Shown: one piece after another, positions 26,365-34,806 of the stretch | Position numbering within the stretch: position 1 is the stretch's first letter | How the letters are laid out: each line of letters starts with the position of its first letter | NCBI GenBank assembly: GCA_043755435.1 | Contig: JAYUSZ010000441.1 | Span: forward strand, 28,313 to 92,312 | DNA: 64,000 bases | Reading direction: 5' to 3' | DNA from: JANXSF01 sp043755435 | GTDB lineage: Bacteria > Acidobacteriota > Terriglobia > Bryobacterales > Bryobacteraceae | The notes under the pieces: model-generated | Told to the model about the DNA's origin: nothing | Database searches by the model: none | Seen by the model: the letters and a program-made list of their open reading frames with translations, nothing else | Program-made: the position numbers and the translations under genes

Positions 26365-27312
26365 CTATCGCAAGAACAGCGGATCCGAATTTGACCCGTG
26401 GATTCGGACATGGCAAGTAGTGCAATTCTGATATCTCGGATCGGCCATATTGTGGCTGGGCGATTGAGTCGGAATGCCTTGCTGAGTGCGACCAAATCCC
26501 GAAGCGCCATTATGACACTCCAAACAAATTGTAAATACTACCGGGCGGCGAAGTAGTTTGGCGTTCATTGAGCCATGAGGCGAATGGCAAGTTTCGCAAC
26601 CGTCGATTCTGATTGCTGCATGCTCAAACGCAAAAGGTCCGCGCTTATCTGCATGACACTTAATGCAAGACTGCTCATTGGCTTGTGCATGCTCCATCAT
26701 TCGTGGGCGAGAGCTCATTCTTGTTGTTGGAGCTTGTGCGCCATGAGGATTATGGCAGTCCGAGCATTGCACTACCCCTTCATTGACACGGTGCTTGAAA
26801 GGCATGGAAAATTGTGCCCTTACGTTTGCGTGACATTCAGAGCATAGATCGGCTTGTTTTGCCGCGAGTAATGATTTGGTGCTGGTAGGCTTATGAATGG
26901 AGTGGCAGTTGTTGCATGCGACATTAGCCTGCGTGTGACTACTTCTTTGAATATTGTGACGGCTTAGATCTTTAGCATGGCAAGTTAGGCATGTGTCCAG
27001 AGCCTGCTTAGGGGGCATGATCGAGAAAGCCTTAATTGTTGCCTTTCCACCCTTTGCTTCGACATGCTTCCTGGCAGGACCGTGACACCCTTCGCAGCCA
27101 CTCTGCTCAGCAGAAATATCTTCGTTGGCGACACTCTTGTAATGTGGATTCTTGAAAAAAACTTGTGAAATAGCTGGATGACAGCCACGGCAAACCAAGT
27201 TTCCCGCGAAACCATCGGGAAGTGATTTGGGTTGATCTTGGCCGAAGGCTAATGCAAGGGCTAAGAACAAAAAAATGAGGGAATGTTTAGAAAAACCGGC
27301 CACCGTAGCCAC
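26365..27312 (-). CDS. DmsE/MtrA-type decaheme c-type cytochrome
   Basis: 315 residues with a signal peptide (HSLIFLFLALALAFG) and exactly ten CxxCH motifs: CRGCH, CEGCH, CLTCH, CNNCH, CSECH, CSDCH, CIKCH, CETCH, CLECH and CTTCH. Length, heme count and spacing match the periplasmic decaheme cytochromes MtrA, PioA and DmsE that carry electrons through an outer-membrane barrel. The likely barrel partner follows after seven bases. The start may be the GTG at 27312 or the GTG at 27303; the latter has AGG nine bases upstream and gives a shorter n-region. No extracellular MtrC/OmcA-like cytochrome is in the window. Confidence 0.93.
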   Translation of the reverse strand: MATVAGFSKHSLIFLFLALALAFGQDQPKSLPDGFAGNLVCRGCHPAISQVFFKNPHYKSVANEDISAEQSGCEGCHGPARKHVEAKGGKATIKAFSIMPPKQALDTCLTCHAKDLSRHNIQRSSHTQANVACNNCHSIHKPTSTKSLLAAKQADLCSECHANVRAQFSMPFKHRVNEGVVQCSDCHNPHGAQAPTTRMSSRPRMMEHAQANEQSCIKCHADKRGPFAFEHAAIRIDGCETCHSPHGSMNAKLLRRPVVFTICLECHNGASGFGRTQQGIPTQSPSHNMADPRYQNCTTCHVRIHGSNSDPLFLR

Positions 27313-27390
27313 ACCTATTATTGGAACACGAAACCGTCGTTGCTAGTTGTTACAGCTAGGCGGCTTCGTGTTAAATATTGATGGTTAAGG

Positions 27391-28080
27391 CTAAAATACG
27401 TAACTGATTCCAGCCAGCGGAGTGAAATCATGCACAAGCCCGCCGGGGCTGCCACCAGTGGTTGGAAGAATTACTTTGCCTGGAAATGGTGTTAGAGTAT
27501 CACGGAACTCCACTCGGAAATTCAGATTGCGCCCGATGTTCATCTTGACACCTGCGCCGAATGTCATCATCGGTTGCAGTTCGTTTGTGCGAGAGAGCAC
27601 TGCTATTCTCGTGAGCGTCGATTGAAAGGCACGCTCTGCACCTGTTCCCTCATATCGTTTTACTCCGCCTCCGGCTAAGACGTAGGGCCGAACTTTTGAT
27701 CCGAGCGGGCTGAAATGGACTAGAACGTCGTAGTGAATTGAATGGCTCCTTCCACCGAAACTGACTTCTTGTCCGTTCCCTTTAAGTTTGTAGTCGCCAG
27801 TTTCGAAATCGTAGCGAAACTCGCCTCCGACTAGTCGGTACATGTTATGGCCCAGCCAAACGCTGCCCATTATCCCTCTGGGTAGGGATGCATCAGCTGA
27901 TCCGCCTTGACCTTTAATGGTTCTTGCCGGTGAGAAACTGCCGCCGATTCCACCACCGAATTCGAATCGAGCTTCATCATGAGTCTGGGGTTTCGGGGAT
28001 TGAGCTGACGCGAGTTGAGGCGTGCCCAAAAGCAGTAGTCCAGTAAGGACAGTCTTGAAAATCAGTCTTATTGTCCGCAT
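27391..28080 (-). CDS. Exported outer-membrane barrel protein (OmpX/opacity-like)
   Basis: About 229 residues from ATG 28080 with signal peptide MRTIRLIFKTVLTGLLLLGT ending before QSPKP. The mature part has Gly-rich and aromatic strands (FEFGGGIGGSF, GEFRYDFETGDY, VRPYVLAGGGVKRYEG, FGAGVKMNI, FRVEFRDTLTP) and ends LAGISYVF, a pattern of an 8-strand barrel. It is 78 bases upstream of the cytochrome gene on the same strand. Members are common in Acidobacteriota and poorly characterised. The frame is open six codons further to a TTG. Confidence 0.78.
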   Translation of the reverse strand: MRTIRLIFKTVLTGLLLLGTPQLASAQSPKPQTHDEARFEFGGGIGGSFSPARTIKGQGGSADASLPRGIMGSVWLGHNMYRLVGGEFRYDFETGDYKLKGNGQEVSFGGRSHSIHYDVLVHFSPLGSKVRPYVLAGGGVKRYEGTGAERAFQSTLTRIAVLSRTNELQPMMTFGAGVKMNIGRNLNFRVEFRDTLTPFPGKVILPTTGGSPGGLVHDFTPLAGISYVF

Positions 28081-28123
28081 ATGAGATCCTATCGTCAAAG
28101 TAGCCTTAGAACTTTAGTCCCAA

Positions 28124-31100
28124 TTAATCGACTACCCTTACATTTGCTCTAGTGGAGTTTCCAGCCTGAGTCACGACCAACGGAATAGAAATGCCTGAAG
28201 GCACCCTTCGGTTTATGGCGACATTAATTTGGTAGACCCCGACTTGACCCGGTGTAAGACCAGCGAATGACACAGGTAGTGGAATCCCTCCGAGGGTAAC
28301 AACGGGTGCAATCAGAACCGAAGGGAGTGGGTCGGACGGAGTGGGTACTCCGGCTTCTACAACTGGAGTTGTGTTGCCCATGCCGGAAAGATAAATTGTG
28401 ATGGTATCGTCCTTATGAATTGGATTAGATAAAGTCACTAACTCATTGTTTCGGGAACGGATAATAGCCGGGATATCGGTATCCGTTCCAGCCGTTCCGT
28501 TCCGGAAAATGCTAGGAGCTGCCGGCAAAATCGTTAAGTTGAAATTGTCGCTCACGCCACTTGGAGTATGCAGTACCAGGGTTACATTTCCATCCACTTG
28601 ATATGGCAATTGGGCATTAATCTGCGTTGGCGAGACGAAAAGAACAGGCAACGGCAACCCGTTCACTGTGAGGCAACTTTCTCCGAGTGCGGTTGGAAGT
28701 GGCATTTGACTTGTTGCGATGTTAACGGGACTCAAATCAGTACCGATAATGCTAACCAAGCTACCGGGTGCGACTGTTGCATTTTGATCTGCGGCGTTTC
28801 TTATCTGCGTCAATCGAGGCGCGTTTGTTGAAGCATCATAGTTCCAGGGCAACACGGTGAATCCGCCAGTTGTTAACACTACTACTGCGTTTCGACTGTA
28901 GAGCGGTGCCAGAGTGCGCGTAAATGGTAGTTTATTGCTCAGCGCTGTCGTATCGGCAAGAATTGGAGCTTCAATGATGCGAGTGGCGGGAGATTCTCTT
29001 TTGAGGACATCCACACGTTGCATCATTCCTGGACTCGATGCATCCTGTGCACCGACACGTAGTCCCGTTTGGTCTACAAAGGCGAATCCCGAGCTAAAAC
29101 CGACACTTGTATCCATGGTTCGGATCGGCACAAGCGAAGAATTCAGTAGCAAATTCCCAACAACGAATTGATCGAAGTTGGAGGCTGCAATAGCACCTGA
29201 AACGGGAGTGTCCAATTTTCTCGAAATGGTGAACGAGTCGGCGCTAGAATTGTAAAGCATAAGAGTTCCGTCGGACTGCGCTAGCAGAATGGAAGAGCCA
29301 TTAGCCGAAGCGACAAGGGTTGTCGCGACGTTTATGTCATTCTTGAACACGCCTAAAGTTTGTGGCGTAGATACTCGACGTGAAGCAACGTCGATTTTGT
29401 CGATCAGCGCGGCAGGGCTGCCCAATTCGTTGCGCACTGAAACTAAACAGGTGCTACTTGCGCAGGCTATGGAACGGGGGGCATGACTTCCGGGCATGAA
29501 AATTGGTGCGACTTCCTGCAGTGTTTCCAAATCGTAGACTCGGATTACTCGGCTTGAATCATTTGCGATCAACAAAAATCTTCGGTCAAATGTGATTGCC
29601 ATTTGTAAAGGATTCGTCGATGTCTTGAGGGTTGCGATTTGGCTATAGGACGCGCCGTCGAAAACCAAAACTTGGTTTTTGTCCTGTCGGAGAACGAAGA
29701 AGCGATCACGTGTCGGGTCTGACAAGACGTCGACCAGAGTCCCTGGAACGTTAATCGATGTTCCTCGCTGGTCTGGTTCTTTGGCGTTGACCATTACACG
29801 AACATCGGAAGGAAGATTTACAGCATCGGTTGAACTGATCTTCAGTTTGACTGAGGATGTTCCTTTTCTGCTGCGGAATGCTTCCTGATCAATACGAATG
29901 TTGATAGTCGCCGGGGTCACTCCAGAATTTGGTGAGACTGTGACTCCGCCATTGTCGCTCGCGATTGAGAATGGAACGCGGTTGCCACCTGGATCAAGGA
30001 TCGTGATTTGCTGCGATGAGGTTTGTCGGTCGCAAAAACTACCCTTGAACACGACATCTTCCACATTCGCACGGACACGTGGAACTTGCGCCAAGGAACC
30101 AATTGGAATCACGGCAACTCCACTGTCCGAAATTGAGTACATGAGGCTTGCATCGGAACTCAATATACTCTTCCCCGTAAGGTTTTCTGGAAGTTGCAAC
30201 TTTTCTAGAATGGTCAAGTTATCGGCGTCCTGAATGTAAAGAATTGGTGCAGTCGAAGCCGTAGTTGCTGTTCCCCCTGATCCCCCCGCCCCTGCCGCCG
30301 CGTTTGTAAATTGGGAGTAGATTAAACCTCGGCTTGAATCGATGGCATGAGTGCCAATGTTTAGTTTCCCGCTTGGACTTGGGAATGTAGCGATAACGTT
30401 TAAGTTTGAGGCATAGTAAACCCAACCTACAATGTAGTTTGACCCGTCACGGCTCACACTCAGACTGCGAGGGCCTAATGCTGGAGAGTTAATCCAACCC
30501 GCGGTGATGAGAGACTTGGTATTAACGTTATAACGGAAATGAAGCGTGTTGGTGTCGGATCCCCCCGCGACAACGCCATAAATAACACTAAGATCGCCAG
30601 ATGCACCCATCGAACTCGCCACAATGCTCGACGGCGTATCGCCAGGGCCTGCGGGAAGTGGCTTGGCTGTTAAAGCAGATGTTGATAGCGTCTCAATAGC
30701 TCCCGTTGTTGGGTCGAGTAACAAGAAACCAGTGTTCGTCACAACCAACGCTCTTCCGTCGATTCCGAACTGAACCCCCAGTGGCGCGCTTGTTGTTGCG
30801 AAAGTTTGTCTGCCATTAGTATTGAGATCGATTATGGTAAGGGCGTTATTGGGACTTGCCGGTGCCACAAATGGGGCGAAATGGGCGACAACCAGGTACC
30901 GACCGTCAGGAGACAACGACAATCCGCTTGGCTCAGCAGCTACGTTCAAAGAAGTCCGAATACTGTAATCACCGAGAGATATCACGTCAATCCTGTTGGC
31001 TGTGTAGTTGGCAACGTAAAGCACACGTCGGCTTTCGTCCAGAGCCAGGTCCGCAGCAAGGCCGCCAATCGGGACTACTTTCCCGAGGGTTGCCGCACTG

Positions 31101-31189
31101 CTCATGGCCGGCAGTAAAAGTAGGCAAATTGTAATAGTGCGAAATATCTTCTGAAACCGGATTTGGGCACGCATTGTATTGGAACTCAT
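28124..31189 (-). CDS. Secreted beta-propeller protein with TIGR03437 C-terminal domain
   Basis: 1021 residues starting with an export signal (TITICLLLLPAMSSA). Residues about 35-375 are YncE-like propeller repeats (RVLYVANYTANRIDVIS, GLSLSPDGRYLVVAH). A BACON-like domain follows (about 385-470, GGVTVSPNSGVTPATINI), then a second set of propeller repeats (about 475-770), and a TIGR03437 domain at the end (RNAADQNATVAPGSLVSIIG, VSPTQINAQLPYQ, TIYLSGMGNTTP). AGGA seven bases before ATG 31189 supports the start. It is probably an extracellular or surface binding protein; no enzyme motif is seen. Confidence 0.85.
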   Translation of the reverse strand: MSSNTMRAQIRFQKIFRTITICLLLLPAMSSAATLGKVVPIGGLAADLALDESRRVLYVANYTANRIDVISLGDYSIRTSLNVAAEPSGLSLSPDGRYLVVAHFAPFVAPASPNNALTIIDLNTNGRQTFATTSAPLGVQFGIDGRALVVTNTGFLLLDPTTGAIETLSTSALTAKPLPAGPGDTPSSIVASSMGASGDLSVIYGVVAGGSDTNTLHFRYNVNTKSLITAGWINSPALGPRSLSVSRDGSNYIVGWVYYASNLNVIATFPSPSGKLNIGTHAIDSSRGLIYSQFTNAAAGAGGSGGTATTASTAPILYIQDADNLTILEKLQLPENLTGKSILSSDASLMYSISDSGVAVIPIGSLAQVPRVRANVEDVVFKGSFCDRQTSSQQITILDPGGNRVPFSIASDNGGVTVSPNSGVTPATINIRIDQEAFRSRKGTSSVKLKISSTDAVNLPSDVRVMVNAKEPDQRGTSINVPGTLVDVLSDPTRDRFFVLRQDKNQVLVFDGASYSQIATLKTSTNPLQMAITFDRRFLLIANDSSRVIRVYDLETLQEVAPIFMPGSHAPRSIACASSTCLVSVRNELGSPAALIDKIDVASRRVSTPQTLGVFKNDINVATTLVASANGSSILLAQSDGTLMLYNSSADSFTISRKLDTPVSGAIAASNFDQFVVGNLLLNSSLVPIRTMDTSVGFSSGFAFVDQTGLRVGAQDASSPGMMQRVDVLKRESPATRIIEAPILADTTALSNKLPFTRTLAPLYSRNAVVVLTTGGFTVLPWNYDASTNAPRLTQIRNAADQNATVAPGSLVSIIGTDLSPVNIATSQMPLPTALGESCLTVNGLPLPVLFVSPTQINAQLPYQVDGNVTLVLHTPSGVSDNFNLTILPAAPSIFRNGTAGTDTDIPAIIRSRNNELVTLSNPIHKDDTITIYLSGMGNTTPVVEAGVPTPSDPLPSVLIAPVVTLGGIPLPVSFAGLTPGQVGVYQINVAINRRVPSGISIPLVVTQAGNSTRANVRVVD

Positions 31190-31300
31190 GGGTCGTCCTA
31201 AACTCCCTTTTTAAAAACTATCGGAAGAATCGTCTTCCGTCATTAGCTCGGGCGAGCATCCATTGATGGGATACTGTTCACATTTCGTTAAAAAGTTGAA

Positions 31301-31334
31301 CATGATCTCCGGGTTTTAAGGGCCGGAGACCATG
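31301..31334 (-). terminator. Terminator-like hairpin at the end of the tad operon
   Basis: CATGATCTCCGG (31301-31312) pairs with CCGGAGACCATG (31323-31334), a 12-bp stem that on the minus strand has one G-U pair and a 10-base loop. A TTTTT run follows six bases after the stem on the minus strand. It lies 24 bases past the stop codon of the 30-residue peptide, so it probably ends the tad transcript. Confidence 0.65.
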
Positions 31335-31358
31335 TGAAAAACGGTCTACAACAGCTAT

Positions 31359-31451
31359 CTACTCTTCTGTGTTGCGGCGACGGAGAATAATCAACCCCAA
31401 AAGGGCTGCCGCCATTACCGAGCACACTATACGAACCATACCTGCATCCAT
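31359..31451 (-). CDS. 30-residue single-span membrane peptide at the end of the tad operon
   Basis: A 31-codon gene from ATG 31451 to TAG 31359. The start has an excellent Shine-Dalgarno (GGAGAGG, eight bases upstream). The peptide begins MDAGMVRIVCSVMAA, continues through a hydrophobic stretch (ALLGLIIL) and ends RRRNTEE, so one membrane helix with a positive cytoplasmic C-terminus is expected. It lies 38 bases after tadC and 24 bases before a terminator hairpin. It lacks the GxxAxEY motif of Flp pilins. It may be an accessory of the TadB/TadC platform; no known family is recognised. Confidence 0.68.
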   Translation of the reverse strand: MDAGMVRIVCSVMAAALLGLIILRRRNTEE

Positions 31452-31489
31452 TGTTTTGTCCTCTCCTTTTTCCAAATCTAAAAACATAA

Positions 31490-32407
31490 CTACATGCTGT
31501 TCATCATGGGAAGTAGTTCCCGAGTGATCTTAATTACCATTGGTCCGACTGTGACCACAAAGAGCGATGGCAAAATGCAGAAGAAGATTGGGAAGACCAG
31601 CTTTACGCCAAGTTTCGCCGCCTTCTCCTCGCAAATCTGGCGCGCCTGGACGCGCATATAGTCGGCATGTGCTCTCAGAGACTGGGCAATGCCTGTCCCG
31701 AAACGATCTGCTTGGATAAGTACAGCGACCAGCTTCTTCAAATCGTCGGCATTGGTTCTTTCTCCAAGATTCCGAAGAGCTTCGGCGCGCCTCTTGCCTG
31801 CTTTTAACTCCAAATTCACCAAAGCGAATTCTTCACTGATTTCTGGATGTGCGTGTTCCAACTCTTTTGCCACTTGAAGAATCGCTTGATCAAGACCCAA
31901 GCCGCTTTCAACAGAAACCACCATCAGATCTAGAGCGTTCGCTAATCCTCGTTGAATTTGCTTTTGTCTTTTAGCCGCTTTCAATTTGACGTATTCGTTA
32001 GGACCCCAAAATCCAGCAGCGGCTGACGCCAACACAAAAGCGATCTTATAAGTTGAGTCGGATTCGGCTTTGGCAATAATTCCGCTTGCCATCAGTGGAA
32101 ATAAGACGGCCAAAACCACTTTACATCCGTACAAAATGGGAAGTGCATTCTCGTTCTTGATTCCTGCGCGGATCAATTTCCGCTTCATCACCGTAACATC
32201 TTTAGGTGAGTCGGGAATCATTTTTCCCATACGAAGAAGAAAGTCACGGAGCAAAAGGCTCGGGTGCTTAGGAGCTTCTGATTGCTGAAGGTCAATTCCC
32301 TTCACCCTCTCAATTGCTTCTGTTGGTTTTACATACAACCTAAGACCAACGAAGGCCGTGCCAGCCATGACTGCTATGAAAAGTGCGATTCCTAAGATAA
32401 TTGGCAT
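31490..32407 (-). CDS. tadC: Tad secretion platform protein TadC
   Basis: 305 residues, type II secretion F-domain family. An N-terminal membrane helix (residues 3-25) and a pair near residue 110-140 are followed by the cytoplasmic helical domain (GLANALDLMVVSVESGLGLD, EEFALVNLELKAGKRRAEALRNL, LIQADRFGTGIAQSLRAHA) and a last helix (VFPIFFCILPSLFVVTVGP). TadB and TadC together form the inner-membrane platform for assembling the Flp pilus. It starts six bases after tadB. Confidence 0.92.
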   Translation of the reverse strand: MPIILGIALFIAVMAGTAFVGLRLYVKPTEAIERVKGIDLQQSEAPKHPSLLLRDFLLRMGKMIPDSPKDVTVMKRKLIRAGIKNENALPILYGCKVVLAVLFPLMASGIIAKAESDSTYKIAFVLASAAAGFWGPNEYVKLKAAKRQKQIQRGLANALDLMVVSVESGLGLDQAILQVAKELEHAHPEISEEFALVNLELKAGKRRAEALRNLGERTNADDLKKLVAVLIQADRFGTGIAQSLRAHADYMRVQARQICEEKAAKLGVKLVFPIFFCILPSLFVVTVGPMVIKITRELLPMMNSM

Positions 32408-32413
32408 TCGGGG

Positions 32414-33385
32414 TTATACCTCAATCGTTACTATTTTTTGAATGACACCGTATCCAATGACTTGGAGTAGTATTGCTGTGCCCATCATGTAGTTGCCAGT
32501 TTCGTCAAGAAAAAAGAACCGAATATAATCCGGGTTGGTCCAAAACATCATTACCGCGACCCCAACCGGAATTAGAGTAAGGGCTGTGCCCGTCATCCTT
32601 CCATGTGCGCTAATTGCCTTGATTCTTCCGCGGAGTTTGAACCGTTCTCGAATGACATAAGCGAGTTTGTCCAAAATTTCAGCTAAGTTTCCGCCTGTTC
32701 GCTTCTGTAGCATTACTGCTGAAACAAAGAAGTGTACGTCCAACAGTGGCATTCTCTGGGCGAGTTTTTCGAGGGCTACTTCGAGAGGTAATCCCAGATT
32801 GTGTTCCTCGAATACCCGTCGGAATTCTCCACCAAGTGGTTCCTGAAACTCCTTATGAATCATCTCCATCGCTACCGAGAAAGCGTGTCCTGCACGCATT
32901 GATCGGGCCACGAACTCAAGACTGTCGGGGAACAATTCCTCAAACTTATGAATACGAGAACTTCGCGTTCGGATGAGATACAAAATAGGAAGTGATCCCA
33001 ACACAAGTCCACAAACAGGTGCCATGCTTTGGAACTGTCCTGGAAGAAAGATCCAACCTGCCCCAAATCCTGCGCCAAAGGCCACAATTGAGCTGTTAAC
33101 CAATTTCGCAGCTGTCCACTTTAGTCCGGATTGTTCAATCAAGGTTCTGAGCTTTCCCCCTAATTCAAAGCGATGGAGTATCTTCGCTAGTACTTTGGTT
33201 TTGTCCTCATCGGCCTCAATGAGCGCTGGGCCAGCCTTTTTTGCTTTTTCAGTTTTCTTTTGCGACCCTACTAGCCGGTTCTTTATCTTTCCCAGATCTG
33301 AATTATGGAGGAAATTGTTTAGAAAGTACCAAATCGCCAATGCAGCAATCCAAATACCAATAGCCATTGCAATGAACATACCCAT
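32414..33385 (-). CDS. tadB: Tad secretion platform protein TadB
   Basis: 323 residues, paralog of TadC with the same F domain. N-terminal helix at 3-25, middle membrane helices at about 105-135, F-domain motifs (FPDSLEFVARSMRAGHAFSV, VFEEHNLGLPLEVALEKLAQ, VSAVMLQKRTGGNLAEILDKL) and C-terminal helices. Works with TadC and the TadA ATPase in pilus assembly. Separated from tadA by 14 bases. Confidence 0.92.
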   Translation of the reverse strand: MGMFIAMAIGIWIAALAIWYFLNNFLHNSDLGKIKNRLVGSQKKTEKAKKAGPALIEADEDKTKVLAKILHRFELGGKLRTLIEQSGLKWTAAKLVNSSIVAFGAGFGAGWIFLPGQFQSMAPVCGLVLGSLPILYLIRTRSSRIHKFEELFPDSLEFVARSMRAGHAFSVAMEMIHKEFQEPLGGEFRRVFEEHNLGLPLEVALEKLAQRMPLLDVHFFVSAVMLQKRTGGNLAEILDKLAYVIRERFKLRGRIKAISAHGRMTGTALTLIPVGVAVMMFWTNPDYIRFFFLDETGNYMMGTAILLQVIGYGVIQKIVTIEV

Positions 33386-33399
33386 AGTTTGTTTCCTCC

Positions 33400-34764
33400 T
33401 TACTCGATTTCCAGTACTTCATCGAACAAATCGGGCCGCAAACGGATGCCGGCTGCGAGAAGTTTTTCGTAAAATTTAGGTCGAATTCCGGTAGCTGCGA
33501 ACCGGCCGAGAACTTGGCCTTGGGGGCCCAATCCGCGCTTCTCGAACACAAAAATGTCCTGAAGTGTCACGATTTCGCCTTCCATTCCTGTTACTTCAGT
33601 TATGCTGGTCACACGGCGAGACCCGTCACTCAGTCGTGCTGCCTGTATGAACAGATGAACCGCACTTGCGATTTGTTGCCGGATGGATTCCAGTTTCATG
33701 CTGGCATTCGCCAGCGACACCATAACTTCGAGACGTGAAACTCCATCACGTGGAGTATTTGCGTGGATTGTAGTTAGTGAGCCGTCATGGCCCGTGTTCA
33801 TCGCCTGTAGCATATCGAGGGCTTCGCCGCCGCGGACTTCGCCGACTACAATTCGGTCAGGTCGCATACGCAAGCTGTTTATTAGCAATTCCCGCTGCCT
33901 GATGGCTCCGTTGCCCTCGAGGTTTGGAGGCCGAGTTTCAAGACGAGCTACATGAGGCTGCTTTAGCTGTAATTCGGCCGCGTCTTCAATTGTTACGATT
34001 CGCTCTTTAGGGGAAATGAAGAAGGAAAGGGCGTTCAATAGAGTTGTCTTACCAGCGCCAGTGCCTCCGAGAATGATGATGTTCATGTGGGCCTTGACCG
34101 CAGCTTCCAGCAGTTCCATCATTCCGGCGGTGAGTGCCTTCTTTGACACCAGATCGGAGGGCATTAGTTTGTCTTTCGAAAAACGGCGAATCGACACAAG
34201 TGGTCCGTCAAGTGCGAGTGGCGGAATAATTGCGTTTACGCGCGACCCATCCAATAGCCGCGCGTCGACCATAGGCGTGGATTCGTCAACTCGACGTCCA
34301 ACCTGCGACACGATTTTGTCAATGATTCGGAGTAAATGGGAATCGTCTCGAAACGTAACACTCGTCAATTCAAGTTGTCCGCGACGTTCTACATATACCT
34401 GCTTGGAACCATTCACCAAAATATCGGAGATGGTATCGTCCTTCAGCAGCGGCTCGAGGGGGCCAAGGCCGAATACTTCATCGATAACTTCATCGCAAAT
34501 TTGTTGCTTCTCGATGGCACTGAGCAACGTTGGCTCGGAATCAATCAACGAAACGAGGGCTATTCGAACTTCCCCACGAACTCGCTGGTTGTCGATCGTT
34601 GCAAGTGCTTCAAGGTTGATTTTGTCGAGTAGCTTTCTATGAAGGGTAAACTTCAGTTCTTGATACTCAGGTTTGAGCGCCCCTTTCGGTTTGACTGTAT
34701 TCTTGAGCAGCCGCTGCTCCCAATTCAGTTGTTGTGGTGTTTTTGGTTCAATTCCGGAGATCAT
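33400..34764 (-). CDS. tadA: Tad secretion ATPase TadA (CpaF family)
   Basis: 454 residues, usual for the family. The N-terminal helical domain (residues 30-100) precedes the RecA-like core with Walker A ILGGTGAGKTTLLNALSF, the His-containing LTTIHANTPRDG box and the Walker B region RIVVGEVRGGEALDMLQ. It powers pilin polymerisation and retraction in Tad systems at the cytoplasmic face of the membrane. It lies between tadZ (42-base gap) and tadB. Confidence 0.95.
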   Translation of the reverse strand: MISGIEPKTPQQLNWEQRLLKNTVKPKGALKPEYQELKFTLHRKLLDKINLEALATIDNQRVRGEVRIALVSLIDSEPTLLSAIEKQQICDEVIDEVFGLGPLEPLLKDDTISDILVNGSKQVYVERRGQLELTSVTFRDDSHLLRIIDKIVSQVGRRVDESTPMVDARLLDGSRVNAIIPPLALDGPLVSIRRFSKDKLMPSDLVSKKALTAGMMELLEAAVKAHMNIIILGGTGAGKTTLLNALSFFISPKERIVTIEDAAELQLKQPHVARLETRPPNLEGNGAIRQRELLINSLRMRPDRIVVGEVRGGEALDMLQAMNTGHDGSLTTIHANTPRDGVSRLEVMVSLANASMKLESIRQQIASAVHLFIQAARLSDGSRRVTSITEVTGMEGEIVTLQDIFVFEKRGLGPQGQVLGRFAATGIRPKFYEKLLAAGIRLRPDLFDEVLEIE

Positions 34765-34806
34765 TGTGACTTCGACCCTCTATTTGAATGTTTTGATCCC
34801 ATTGTC

